Below, piece by piece: positions 17,012 through 26,513 of a stretch of DNA of 48,280 nt. The stretch spans positions 1-48,280 of the forward strand of contig JAVBMX010000050.1 in assembly GCA_031551885.1 (NCBI GenBank). The letters are read 5' to 3'. The notes beneath the pieces were generated by a model that did not search any database, had not been told where the DNA came from, and saw only the letters and a list, made by a program, of their open reading frames with translations. The translations under genes were made by a program, and so were the position numbers. How positions within the stretch are numbered: the first letter of the stretch is position 1; every line of letters starts with the position of its first letter. Source of the stretch: Frigididesulfovibrio sp031551885. Its GTDB lineage: Bacteria > Desulfobacterota > Desulfovibrionia > Desulfovibrionales > Desulfovibrionaceae.

Positions 17012-19591
17012 TCATTGCAGCACCCGCGCCAGGGTCGCATACAGCGCGTTCACGTCGATGGGCTTGGCGATGTGCGCGTTCATGCCGACCGCAATGCACC
17101 GTTCGCGCTCCCCGGCCATGGAGTGGGCCGTCATGGCGACAATAGGCAGGTTCTTGAAACGCGACTGCCGGCGGATTTCCTCGGCGGCCGTGTAGCCGTC
17201 CATGCCGGGCATATCCAGGTCCATCACCACGGCGTCGAACCGGGTGGGTGTTTCCGCCAGGCAGGCCAAGGCCTCATGCCCATCGGCGGCCGTGACCGTT
17301 TCGGCGCCGACGTCGGCCAGCAGTTCCACCACTATTTGTCGGTTCACGGGGTTGTCTTCCGCCAACAAAAAGATGCGGTTGCGCAGCCGCTCCCGAACAT
17401 CGCCGACGTCATGAAGGCTTTGAACCGAGGCGGCGTCCGCCACCCCAAAGGGGCACAGAATGACCACGGTGGTGCCGTCGCCGGGGGTACTTTCAAGGGA
17501 AATCTCCCCGCCCATCAGTTCGAGAAGCCCCCGGCAAAGGGGCAACCCCAGGCCGACCCCGCCGGATTGCCGGATGGAAGCGACCCCGGCCCGCGAAAAC
17601 GGCTGGAAGATATCCTGCAGCAGCTCGTCGGCAATGCCGATACCCGTATCCTGCACGCGAAACTCGAGCACCACGCCGTTGTGCTTGGCAGGCCCCAGCC
17701 GACGACAGAAAAGCGCCACCCCGCCGCGTTCGGTGAACCTGACGGCGTTGGACAGCACATTGCCGAGAATCCGGCGCAGATGCGTGGGGTCGCCCTCCAG
17801 GTACTCCGGCTCATCCCCGGCCGAGCGCAGGGCCACGGTGATGCCTTTTGCGGAGCCTTCCCGCGCGAACTTCGCCCGAACCTCCTCCAACAGCGACGGC
17901 AAATGGAAAGGAACCCGCTCGGCGGTCATTCTGCCCGCTTCCAGCCCGGCAAAATCCAGAATATCGCCGATCACCTCTCTCAGCGCGTGCGCGGCGTCCG
18001 TTATCTTCCGGACATAATCTTCCTGGCGCTCATCCAGGCGAGAGAGCGACAGCAAATGCGCCAACCCCGAGATGGAATTAAGGGGCGTACGGATATCGTG
18101 ACTCATTTCGGCCAGGAATTCATTTTTGGCTTTATCGGCACCTTCGGCCTTGCGGCGCAGTTCCTCCGACTTTCTCAGCGACGCGGCCAAATTTTCGGAC
18201 AACCGCGCCACGGCTTTGCGATGCCCGGCGGCCACCGTATTGTTTTTGAGAAAAAGCAAGGTGGTGCCGTCATCCAAAGTCCGCGCTTCGCGGACGACAA
18301 CCAGATCTTCCCCGTCTTTCCGCCTGCCCTGCACTTCCGCGCCGTCCGCAGAAGGCAGATCCGGCGCAGGTGCAAACGGGAAGCGAGGCAGCAGGGCATT
18401 CAGGGATAGTTGACGAATTTCGCCGTAAGAATAACCGAAAAGCTCGCAGGCCGCCGGGTTGGCGTCGAGAACTCGGCCTTCCGGGCCAAGTTGCAGCAAA
18501 CCGTAGGGGCTGCCTTCCACGTATGTCCGCGTGTATCGTTCGGCGGTCGCGCTCAAACGCTCGGCTGCGGAACGAGAGGCGGCAACGGCCACTCCCGTCG
18601 ACAACAGCGCTCCCAAAGAACACAACAACAGCAGCCAAAGGCCGTATTCCGCCGACTTCCGGTCCAGTTCCTCAACCGAACGATGAAACAACACCCACCA
18701 GTGGTTGGCCATGTCGACATCCATGGTCACGGGCGACGCGGCGAAGTCGTATTCCTTCCCCTGCAGCTTCAGCCTGAAGGCCGTTGTGTTCTGGGGGGTC
18801 AGGTGGGGCAGCAGAGCCTGCCCATGACTGCGGTATTCGTCGGTAAGCAGCTTCTCCGGAACGGCGCTGCCCATGTACAGCCCGCGATCGTCGAGAATCT
18901 CCATGCGCCCGGTGGCGCCTATGCTGAAGTCGGCGATGAACAGGTTGGTGAAGTAATCGATTTTCACCCCGTACCCCAGAGCGCCCACGAGTTTTCCCCC
19001 GTCGTCGCGCACGGGCACGGCGATCATGAAAACGGGCGGCAGGCCGGGAATGGCGTTGGGTTTGGCCTCACTGATGTAGGTCGTGGAGCCTTCCGCAACG
19101 GCGCGGATGTAGCTGAAATCCTCCAGCCCTCCCATCCCGACGCTGCGGCCGCTGATGGAGTCGACCAAAGACCGGCCGTTGCCCACCGTTCTGACCTCCC
19201 CTTGCCGTACAACCCGCACCGGCGGATCGTCCGCGCTCCGGTAGATCATCAGGTTGATCATCGTCAGATAGGGCTTCAGGGAGTGCTGCTGCCGGAACTT
19301 TCGCTCCAACTCCTCCCGCAGGGCGACGTTGTTCGGGTATTTGGCGCAGGCGACCACCAGCCCATCCGCAGCCAGGGTGAGGGCCTGCAGTTTCTGTTCG
19401 TTCAGCCACAGCCGCATGGCCCCGGCAACCTGGTCGCTCAAAACCGTGTTCATCTCCCGGGCGCGAACGTCGGACTGCGACTCGGCATGGCGATGGGCGA
19501 ACAGACCGATACCTGCGAAGGAGGCGGTTATGAGGAGGATAAGGGCGGGAAGAAAAAATGTGCGCCCCGCCCACGGGTGCGCGCCGTTCAT
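17012..19591 (-). CDS. Hybrid sensor histidine kinase (Cache-like sensor, PAS, HisKA, HATPase, REC)
   Basis: The ATG at 19591 follows CGGAG and leads directly into membrane helix 1 (FFLPALILLITASFAG), giving 859 residues. A large periplasmic region of about 270 residues follows, probably a double Cache sensor, then membrane helix 2 near residue 310-335. Next come a PAS domain, HisKA with phospho-acceptor His498 (EMSHDIRTPLNS), an HATPase domain (DTGIGI and GVGLGLPLC) and a C-terminal receiver with Asp791 (VVMDLDMPGMDGY). The layout predicts a phosphorelay kinase that needs a separate Hpt protein, which is not seen here. The signal is unknown. It is downstream of the NtrY-like kinase but separated by a 322-bp gap with a hairpin. 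Confidence 0.93.
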   Translation of the reverse strand: MNGAHPWAGRTFFLPALILLITASFAGIGLFAHRHAESQSDVRAREMNTVLSDQVAGAMRLWLNEQKLQALTLAADGLVVACAKYPNNVALREELERKFRQQHSLKPYLTMINLMIYRSADDPPVRVVRQGEVRTVGNGRSLVDSISGRSVGMGGLEDFSYIRAVAEGSTTYISEAKPNAIPGLPPVFMIAVPVRDDGGKLVGALGYGVKIDYFTNLFIADFSIGATGRMEILDDRGLYMGSAVPEKLLTDEYRSHGQALLPHLTPQNTTAFRLKLQGKEYDFAASPVTMDVDMANHWWVLFHRSVEELDRKSAEYGLWLLLLCSLGALLSTGVAVAASRSAAERLSATAERYTRTYVEGSPYGLLQLGPEGRVLDANPAACELFGYSYGEIRQLSLNALLPRFPFAPAPDLPSADGAEVQGRRKDGEDLVVVREARTLDDGTTLLFLKNNTVAAGHRKAVARLSENLAASLRKSEELRRKAEGADKAKNEFLAEMSHDIRTPLNSISGLAHLLSLSRLDERQEDYVRKITDAAHALREVIGDILDFAGLEAGRMTAERVPFHLPSLLEEVRAKFAREGSAKGITVALRSAGDEPEYLEGDPTHLRRILGNVLSNAVRFTERGGVALFCRRLGPAKHNGVVLEFRVQDTGIGIADELLQDIFQPFSRAGVASIRQSGGVGLGLPLCRGLLELMGGEISLESTPGDGTTVVILCPFGVADAASVQSLHDVGDVRERLRNRIFLLAEDNPVNRQIVVELLADVGAETVTAADGHEALACLAETPTRFDAVVMDLDMPGMDGYTAAEEIRRQSRFKNLPIVAMTAHSMAGERERCIAVGMNAHIAKPIDVNALYATLARVLQ

Positions 19592-19913
19592 ATCAGCTCC
19601 GACAAACAGAATCGAAATTGCTCGAAAAGGAAAGAGTTCCAGTTTTTCCCTACAGGTCTTTCCCGTCGGGGTCAAGGAAGAGAGGGGCCGAGCCGGTGTG
19701 GGCGCCAGGGTGGAAGGGAGCGGTTTGACGCCCGCTTCGGGCAGGCCCCGGCAGGGCAAGGAAGGCGAGGTTTTGCCGCGGAAAGCATACTCTTCCGACA
19801 TCCAACCGCCGCAACAAAAAACAACGCTCGACGCGGCATCACGGCAAATCGGCAAACCACGCGGAAACGATTTGGCGCGTGGTTTGCCGACGGCGTTTTC
19901 ATGAGGGCCGAGC
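19592..19913. other. 322-bp gap between two sensor kinase genes, with a 13-bp stem hairpin
   Basis: No gene is recognisable. A perfect stem CGGCAAACCACGC (19850-19862) pairs with 19877-19889 just downstream of the NtrY-like stop. It lacks a long T run but may act as a terminator for the upstream operon. The rest probably holds the promoter of the hybrid kinase. Confidence 0.5.
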
Positions 19914-22133
19914 CTAAGTCAGGGGCAGCTCCAGAGAAATCACCGTCCCTCCGTTTTCGCCGGGGAAGGCCCGAACATAGCCGTGGTGATCGCCGGCAAT
20001 GGAGCGCACGATGGTCAGGCCAAGGCCGGTACCGCCTTTTTTACGGGAAAAATAGGGCTCGAACAGCCGGGAACGGTCCTCTTCCGTGATGCCCGGCCCG
20101 TTGTCGGCCACGTCGACACGCACGTGGTGCATGGCGGGCACATACACCGCCGAGATACGAACCTTCGGCTCCGGCCGGGGCGAGGCCGCCAGGGCCTCCG
20201 CCGCATTGGCCAGAATATTGATGAAGGCCCGATGCAGGGCTTCCGCATCCAAAGGCAACTCGGGGAGCGACTCCGGCAGATCCAGCTCCCAGGCGATACC
20301 GGAATGGCTGTTGCGGAAAAGCCCGACCACGGACTCCAGCAGCGGCTCAAGCCGGCCGGGCACCGGACGAACCTCCGGCAACTTGGCGAAGGCGGAAAAC
20401 TCCTGCACCATTTCCTGCAGATGCTCCACCTGGCGTACAATCAGATCCGTGCTTTCCGCAAAGGCCGGGCTGTCCACCTGCCCGCCGAATTTTCTGGCCA
20501 GCCGTTGAGCCGAAAGCTTGATCGGCGTGAGCGGATTTTTAATCTCGTGAGCGATGCGCCGGGCCACTTCACGCCAAGCGGCCATGCGCTGCATGCGCTC
20601 CAGTTCGGTGATGTCTTCGAAAACGACCACAGAGCCGCGATACACACCCTCGGTCGAAAAACCCACCATGTTCACCAGCAGACGGCGCTCCTCGCCCCGG
20701 ATGCGCAAGGCCATACTGTGCTGCGTACGGCTTTCCGGCCGTAAGGCAAAGCGTTTGCGTACCGCCGTGATGATCTCGTCATGCTGCGGGAAGAGCTCCT
20801 CAATGGGCCGCCCCATCAAGGCCTGCGGAGCGCATCCAAGGATTTCGCAGGCCGCGTGGTTCACGGTGGCGATGATGCCTTCCGGATCAAAAGAGATGAC
20901 CCCGGCGGCGATATTGTTGAGAACCGTCTCCACATATTTGCCGTGCCGGGCGATCTCCACGTTCTGCTCTTCCAGCCTGTCGTTGGCGTCCACCAACTCC
21001 CGCCGGCCGCGCTCCAAATCGTCGGCCATACGGTTGAACGAACGGATCAGCACGCCCATTTCATCCACGGCGTTGTCGGCCAGGCGCACCCCCAGATCCC
21101 CTTTGGAGATGCGTTCGGTGCCGGCGGCCAGGGCCAGCATCGGGGCCGACATTTCTCTGGCCATGCGAAAGCCGAACCATACGGCCCCAAAGATGATCAA
21201 CGTGGTCAGCACGCCCAGGCTGCTGTAAAGCATCACCCGATACGGACGCTGGATGGAGCGCAGATGCTTGTATGCCCCGGCCCCTCGCGAAATACGGTCG
21301 AATTTGGAGCGAAATCCGGGGCCCATGTCTTCGGCGGCCACCAGGTAGCCGCGTTTGCCGCCGTCCAGGGCCAGCACCGCGAAGATGTAATCGTTGATGC
21401 CGCCCGGCGTGAGCACATAGGCCGACCCTTTGGCCCGCACGTCCTCCCAGGCGATTTCTCCTTTGGCCACGCTCCATACTTTGGTCGCGTCGGGCGCGGC
21501 GCTCCAATATTTCTCCCGGCCATCCGCCGTGAACAAACCCACCAACGCCGTGTTGCCCGCCGAGCGTTCACGCTCCAAAACCCCGGTCAACAGCTCCGCG
21601 TCTTTTGAGGCCAGCCGCCGCTCAACTTCCGGGCGGCTGCGTTCCAGAACCCCCACCAACCTGGTCCCGGTTTTCTCGTACAGCGCATGCCCCAAATCCA
21701 ATGCCGCATCCATGCTGTTTTCGACCTGCTCTTTGAACCAGAAGTCCATGGACATCTGCACAAATTTGGTGGTCACCAAAAACATCAACACGCAAGGCAA
21801 CAAGGAAAACGCCACAAAAGCCGCCACCAGGCGGGTGCGCAGACGCGACCCGAGCACCTTGCGCCGGCGCTCGGCAAGCAGCTTGAAAGCATTGCGCAGC
21901 ACCAGCAGAAAAATGACCGACAACAACACAAAGTTGATGTTGAAAATAAGCACGAACCAGCGATCTTCGCGGAACCGCTCAAACTGCAGCGAGGTAAGCA
22001 CAAGCACCACGACAAAGGCGATGCTTGCGATAATCAACTCCCGCTTACGCCGACGGCGTTCAAGCCTGCGCCGTTCGGCCGGGGAAAGTTGGTCGGGGGT
22101 ATCGTAGGGAGAAGGAAGCTGGGGGTCCGGCAT
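19914..22133 (-). CDS. NtrY-like membrane sensor histidine kinase
   Basis: The ATG at 22133 (GGAG eight bases upstream) gives 739 residues. After an Arg-rich cytoplasmic start there are three membrane helices (about residues 31-50, 58-78, 101-123), a periplasmic region, a fourth helix, a HAMP linker, a PAS domain (ISFDPEGIIATVNHAACEIL), HisKA with His529 (RIAHEIKNPLTPIK) and an HATPase domain (DNGPGIT, GTGLGLTIV). Order and sequence match the NtrY group. NtrY usually works with an NtrX response regulator; no such gene is next to it here. It follows the DUF4390 gene by 189 bp in the same direction. The stimulus is unknown. Confidence 0.92.
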   Translation of the reverse strand: MPDPQLPSPYDTPDQLSPAERRRLERRRRKRELIIASIAFVVVLVLTSLQFERFREDRWFVLIFNINFVLLSVIFLLVLRNAFKLLAERRRKVLGSRLRTRLVAAFVAFSLLPCVLMFLVTTKFVQMSMDFWFKEQVENSMDAALDLGHALYEKTGTRLVGVLERSRPEVERRLASKDAELLTGVLERERSAGNTALVGLFTADGREKYWSAAPDATKVWSVAKGEIAWEDVRAKGSAYVLTPGGINDYIFAVLALDGGKRGYLVAAEDMGPGFRSKFDRISRGAGAYKHLRSIQRPYRVMLYSSLGVLTTLIIFGAVWFGFRMAREMSAPMLALAAGTERISKGDLGVRLADNAVDEMGVLIRSFNRMADDLERGRRELVDANDRLEEQNVEIARHGKYVETVLNNIAAGVISFDPEGIIATVNHAACEILGCAPQALMGRPIEELFPQHDEIITAVRKRFALRPESRTQHSMALRIRGEERRLLVNMVGFSTEGVYRGSVVVFEDITELERMQRMAAWREVARRIAHEIKNPLTPIKLSAQRLARKFGGQVDSPAFAESTDLIVRQVEHLQEMVQEFSAFAKLPEVRPVPGRLEPLLESVVGLFRNSHSGIAWELDLPESLPELPLDAEALHRAFINILANAAEALAASPRPEPKVRISAVYVPAMHHVRVDVADNGPGITEEDRSRLFEPYFSRKKGGTGLGLTIVRSIAGDHHGYVRAFPGENGGTVISLELPLT

Positions 22134-22322
22134 GAGGACTCCATCGGCCGCCGCGGGACAGCGCCGGGGAACCGACTCGTATGGTGGGGCAAAGCCGCCT
22201 TTCATGGCTTCGTGTTATCACGGCGGGAACGCGGTTTCACCCCGCCGTTGGAATGCCGCGCCATCTCCGCCGCGCGGGCCTGCCTTGAACGGAGCCGGAC
22301 CGTCCGGTATCCGAAGCAAAAA

Positions 22323-22973
22323 TCAGAAAGGATACTGCAATTCGCGCCGTTCCTGCGGCACCACGTCGGAAGACCAGAACCCCGGGCTTTTCTCCAGCCA
22401 AGGCGGTGACTCCACGTGGCGAAGCTCAAAGGCAAGGGAGATCCGGTATGTTTGTTCCGCGTCGTGTTCCCGGAAGGCCGCCTCGGGTACCAGGGGAAAA
22501 CGAATGATTTGCCAGGTGGATTGCAGCAACCGGTTCAGGTTGCGATCCTTATGCGTGGTCGCCCGCCCATCCGTGGGTATCGTCAAAACAAACTCGCGGG
22601 TCAGGGGGTCATGCCGCAGACCGGAGGCAAAAACCCCGGAAGCAATCTCGGAGTTTTTCCACCATGAACGTTCTCGGTCGACCTCAAAGGAGATGCGCAA
22701 CTCCAGTACGGCCCCGTCTTTCAACATGTCCCGCAGGCCGTCTTCATCGTTCACGCTCACCGAGCACACGGCGTTCAGGGCACCGCCGACCGCCTCAAGC
22801 TTCGGCGGGGCCAAAACGAAGCGCTGCGGAGCCGCGGCCTCGGCCCGTCCGCCCCAAAGGCACAGCAAGAGGAAAAAAACAACGACGGCCCATTGTGGCG
22901 CGGGAAGCTGCCGGGCATAAGCGGTGGCGGGAACAATTCGGCGGGTGACGTCTCTCATGGATATCCGGTGCAC
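22323..22973 (-). CDS. DUF4390 family protein, exported
   Basis: The 216-residue product has a positively charged start and one hydrophobic segment (WAVVVFFLLLCLWGG) ending in RAEA, typical of a signal peptide or anchor. The rest is a small domain with RISFEVDRERSWW, TREFVLTIPT and RISLAFELRHVE, matching DUF4390 proteins that commonly precede NtrY-like kinases. The start is uncertain: GTG at 22973 or ATG at 22958, neither with a strong ribosome site. Position suggests it supports signal detection by the downstream kinase, but that is inferred only from gene order. Confidence 0.82.
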   Translation of the reverse strand: MHRISMRDVTRRIVPATAYARQLPAPQWAVVVFFLLLCLWGGRAEAAAPQRFVLAPPKLEAVGGALNAVCSVSVNDEDGLRDMLKDGAVLELRISFEVDRERSWWKNSEIASGVFASGLRHDPLTREFVLTIPTDGRATTHKDRNLNRLLQSTWQIIRFPLVPEAAFREHDAEQTYRISLAFELRHVESPPWLEKSPGFWSSDVVPQERRELQYPF

Positions 22974-23290
22974 TTAGTGCTTTTCTGCAATTTCGCACAT
23001 CAGGTGTCCCTTGGCAAGGAAAGAATCCCTTACCGCGCAGGGGAACCCCATGAATAGTATGAAAAAATCCCTGTCGCCACCAGACGTTTTTCCTGAACCG
23101 CAAAGCCCGAGCGCCGCAAAACACCCAAAGCAACACGGAACGGGGTACACACGCAACATCCAACGTAACGACCACGGCACAAAGCGCCGACAGTTTTACA
23201 GAAGTGCCCGGAAAAACAGCGGCGATAAAAAAAGGGGCTTTCCGCCGAGGATGCTCCTCGGCAAAAAGCCCCCATCCGTTTTGCAACGGT
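22974..23290. other. Gap between fusA and DUF4390
   Basis: This stretch carries the fusA terminator (23227-23273) and, in the remaining 250 bp, presumably the promoter of the DUF4390-ntrY operon. I see no gene, tRNA or other structure in it. Confidence 0.5.
23227..23273 (-). terminator. Strong intrinsic terminator of rpsL-rpsG-fusA
   Basis: On the minus strand a GGGGGCTTTTTGCCGAGGA arm pairs through a GCA loop with TCCTCGGCGGAAAGCCCC and is followed by T7. It lies 17 bp after the fusA stop codon. No tuf gene follows. Confidence 0.93.
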
Positions 23291-25366
23291 TTACGACTTT
23301 TTCTTAATGATTTCTTCCGCCAACTGCGCGGGAACCCGCTCATAGTGGTGGAACTGCATGGTGAAGTTGGCCCGGCCTTGCGTTTTGGAGCGCAGGTCCG
23401 TGGCGTAGCCGAACATTTCCGAAAGCGGAACCTGGGCGCGAACGCTCTGGGAACCCACGCGGGCTTCCATGCTCTGCACCCGGCCGCGCCGGCTGTTCAG
23501 GTCGCCCATGACTTCGCCCACGTAGTCGTCGGGCGTAACCACTTCCACATCCATGATCGGCTCGAGCAGCACCGGACCGGCCTTGTGCATGGCGTCTTTG
23601 ATGGCCATGGAGCCAGCCACGTAGAAGGCTTGTTCCGAAGAGTCCACTTCGTGGTACGAACCGAAGACCAGGTTGACCTTCACGTCCACCACCGGGAATC
23701 CGGCGGCCACGCCGCTCTTCAGGGCGTCCTGCATGCCTTTGTCCACCGGAGCGATGTATTCCTTGGGAATGACGCCGCCGGAGATGCTGTTGACGAACTC
23801 ATACCCTTTTTCCGGGTTCGGCTCGATCTCGATGACCACGTGACCGTACTGACCGCGGCCGCCCGACTGCTTGGCGTGCTTCATGTCGGACTTGGCGGGC
23901 TTGGTGATGGTCTCGCGGTAGGCGACCTGAGGTTTGCCCACGTTGGCGTTCACGTTGAATTCGCGGGTCAGGCGGTCGACGATGATTTCCAGGTGCAGTT
24001 CGCCCATGCCGGCGATCAGGGTCTGCCCGGTTTCTTCATCGCCCTTCACGCGGAACGAAGGGTCTTCCTTGGCCAGCTTGTTGAGAGCGGCGGAAAGCGC
24101 ATCGCGGTCGGCCTTGGTCTTGGGCTCGATGGCCACTTCAATGACCGGATCGGGAATATCCAGCGATTCCAGGACAATCGGACGTTCAACCGCGCAAATG
24201 GTGTCGCCGGTGGAGACCTGTTTCAGCCCCACCAGGGCCACGATATCGCCGGCCCCGGCCCATTTGACTTCTTCCCGCTTGTTGGCGTGCATCTGCAACA
24301 GACGCCCCACGCGCTCTTTCTTGCCGGTGTTGGCGTTGAGCACGGTGGCCCCGGACTCGATGCAGCCGGAGTAAACCCGGAAGAACGAGAGGTGCCCGAT
24401 GTAGGGGTCGGAAAAGAGCTTGAAGACCAAACCGGCCAAGGGCTCTTTGTCGTCGCTGTGACAGACGATCTTTTCTTCTTCGTTGTCCGGGTTCATGCCT
24501 TCCATCTGGGCAATGTCCAGGGGAGAAGGCAAGTAGGCGGTCACGGCGTCGAGCAGGGGCTGCACGCCCATGTTCCGGAAGGCCGAACCGCACAAAACCG
24601 GCACGATGTTCATGTTGATCGTGGCTTTGCGGATACAGGAATGGATTTCATCATCGGTCAGGGCTTCGCCGCCGAGATACTTTTCCAGCAGAGCCTCGTC
24701 TTCCTCGGCCACTGCGTCGAGCAATTCGGCGCGGCGCAACTCGTACTCGTCCCGCAGGTTGGCGGGCACGTCAATGACGTTGAACTCCGCGCCCTTGCTG
24801 GCTTTATCGAACACCACGGCTTCGCCGGTGATCAGATCGACCACGCCTTCAAACTTATCTTCGCTGCCGATGGGAATCTGCAGAGAGATGGGCTTGGCCT
24901 TCAGGCGATCGCGAATCATGTCCACGCAACGGTTGTAGTTCGCGCCGATGCGGTCCATTTTGTTCACGAAACAAATACGCGGCACATGATACCGGTTGGC
25001 CTGACGCCAGACGGTTTCCGACTGGGGTTCCACGCCGGCCACGGCGTCGAACACGGCCACGGCGCCGTCGAGCACCCGCAGGGAGCGCTCGACTTCCATG
25101 GTGAAGTCCACGTGGCCCGGGGTGTCGATGATGTTCAGGCGATAGTCCTTCCAGAAGCAGGTCGTGGCGGCGGAGGTAATGGTGATGCCGCGCTCCTGCT
25201 CCTGAGCCATCCAGTCCATGGTGGCTTCGCCTTCATGAGTTTCGCCGAGCTTGTGCGAAACGCCGGTGTAATAAAGGATACGCTCGGTGGTGGTGGTTTT
25301 TCCGGCATCGATGTGGGCCATGATGCCGAAGTTCCGCTGCATACTGAGGGGTGTTTGTCTGGCCAC
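23291..25366 (-). CDS. fusA: Elongation factor G
   Basis: EF-G drives tRNA-mRNA translocation on the ribosome by GTP hydrolysis in the cytosol. The 691-residue product has the usual length and GTPase motifs: AHIDAGKT (residues 17-24), DTPGHVDF (81-88) and NKMD (135-138). It starts with GTG at 25366 after CGGAG. It lies 17 bp after rpsG and ends at a strong terminator. The sequence continues through the ribosome-binding domains IV and V (GGRGQYGHV and RRGRVQSME) with no visible break, so it looks like a housekeeping copy. Confidence 0.98.
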   Translation of the reverse strand: MARQTPLSMQRNFGIMAHIDAGKTTTTERILYYTGVSHKLGETHEGEATMDWMAQEQERGITITSAATTCFWKDYRLNIIDTPGHVDFTMEVERSLRVLDGAVAVFDAVAGVEPQSETVWRQANRYHVPRICFVNKMDRIGANYNRCVDMIRDRLKAKPISLQIPIGSEDKFEGVVDLITGEAVVFDKASKGAEFNVIDVPANLRDEYELRRAELLDAVAEEDEALLEKYLGGEALTDDEIHSCIRKATINMNIVPVLCGSAFRNMGVQPLLDAVTAYLPSPLDIAQMEGMNPDNEEEKIVCHSDDKEPLAGLVFKLFSDPYIGHLSFFRVYSGCIESGATVLNANTGKKERVGRLLQMHANKREEVKWAGAGDIVALVGLKQVSTGDTICAVERPIVLESLDIPDPVIEVAIEPKTKADRDALSAALNKLAKEDPSFRVKGDEETGQTLIAGMGELHLEIIVDRLTREFNVNANVGKPQVAYRETITKPAKSDMKHAKQSGGRGQYGHVVIEIEPNPEKGYEFVNSISGGVIPKEYIAPVDKGMQDALKSGVAAGFPVVDVKVNLVFGSYHEVDSSEQAFYVAGSMAIKDAMHKAGPVLLEPIMDVEVVTPDDYVGEVMGDLNSRRGRVQSMEARVGSQSVRAQVPLSEMFGYATDLRSKTQGRANFTMQFHHYERVPAQLAEEIIKKKS

Positions 25367-25383
25367 TAAAGCTTTCTCCGATA

Positions 25384-25854
25384 CTACCAGCGATAATGGG
25401 CGAAAGCGCGGTTGGCTTCGGCCATGCGGTGAGTGTCTTCACGTTTCTTGGCCGCGCCGCCGCGCCCGTTGAAGGCGTCAAGCAGTTCGGCGGCCAGGCG
25501 GTTGTTCATGCCCTTCTCGCCTCTGGCCCGCGAATACGTAATAAGCCAGCGGATGGCCAGAGAAACCTGCCGATCGGGACGCACTTCCATGGGCACCTGG
25601 TAGGTGGCGCCGCCCACGCGGCGGGCCTTGACTTCCAGATGCGGCTTCACGTTTTCCACGGCCTTTTCAAAGGCGCGCAGGGGGTCGTCATTGGTCTTTT
25701 CCCCCAGGGAAGCCACGGCTGCGTAGAAAATTTTCTCAGCAACGCCTTTCTTGCCGTCGAACATGAGCCGGTTGATGAACCGGGCGGCCAAGCGGCTGTT
25801 GTAAATAGGATCGGGCAGAACTTCTCTTCTGGGAATGGGGCCTTTACGCGGCAT
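25384..25854 (-). CDS. rpsG: 30S ribosomal protein S7
   Basis: The product starts MPRKGPIPRREVLPDP and is 156 residues, the standard S7 length. It nucleates assembly of the 30S head and binds 16S rRNA near the E site. The ATG at 25854 has AAGGAG upstream, so an ATG six bases earlier is less likely. It lies between rpsL (12-bp gap) and fusA in the classical str operon order. Confidence 0.98.
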   Translation of the reverse strand: MPRKGPIPRREVLPDPIYNSRLAARFINRLMFDGKKGVAEKIFYAAVASLGEKTNDDPLRAFEKAVENVKPHLEVKARRVGGATYQVPMEVRPDRQVSLAIRWLITYSRARGEKGMNNRLAAELLDAFNGRGGAAKKREDTHRMAEANRAFAHYRW

Positions 25855-25866
25855 GAACAATGCTCC

Positions 25867-26238
25867 TTATTTGGGACGTTTGGCGCCGTACTTCGAACGA
25901 CTTTTACGGCGATCCGCTACGCCTGCGGTATCAAGAGTGCCTCGCACAATATGATAGCGAACACCGGGCAAGTCTTTTACCCGGCCACCGCGAATCATCA
26001 CCACCGAGTGTTCCTGGAGGTTGTGACCTTCCCCGGGAATGTAGGCGGTTACTTCCATCCCGTTGGTCAGGCGCACACGGGCGACCTTACGCAGGGCGGA
26101 GTTGGGTTTTTTCGGCGTAGTGGTATACACGCGGGTGCACACGCCGCGCCGCTGGGGGCAGGCCTGAAGAGCGGGGGTTTTTTTCCGCTTCAAGATGGCC
26201 TTGCGCTCTTTACGAATGAGCTGGTTGATGGTGGGCAT
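25867..26238 (-). CDS. rpsL: 30S ribosomal protein S12
   Basis: The 123-residue product starts MPTINQLIRKERK after GGAGGAG at 26238. S12 sits at the decoding centre. The two loops where streptomycin resistance arises show the wild-type residues (TPKKPNSALRK and RGGRVKDLPGVRYH), so a sensitive form is predicted from this gene. It is the first gene of rpsL-rpsG-fusA and is divergent from cooS, with 275 bp between them for both promoters. Confidence 0.98.
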   Translation of the reverse strand: MPTINQLIRKERKAILKRKKTPALQACPQRRGVCTRVYTTTPKKPNSALRKVARVRLTNGMEVTAYIPGEGHNLQEHSVVMIRGGRVKDLPGVRYHIVRGTLDTAGVADRRKSRSKYGAKRPK

Positions 26239-26513
26239 GATGCTCCTCCGAAATGAAAATTTCCTTACAGTTTCTTGCCGAAGCAGGCTTACATACGCCC
26301 GCCTGTTTTTTCTGTCAAGCGGAAGGTCAAGGTCGAGCGAAAATCCCTTCCGATCCGTCGGCGGCTCTTCCGACACTTCGGCGAAAATAATGCGTCCGCC
26401 ATTGAGGGACTTCCGCTTTTTTTATAACCTGAATCCATATAAAGGGGTTTGAGCCCTTGGGCAAAGCCTTTTCCCGCTCCCCGGGGTTGACCCCGCAACC
26501 AGGGAGGCCGGCA

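Noticed and set aside
16517..18409. 630-codon plus-strand frame across the hydrolase and hybrid kinase
   Set aside because: It crosses two real minus-strand genes in antisense; no domain is recognisable.
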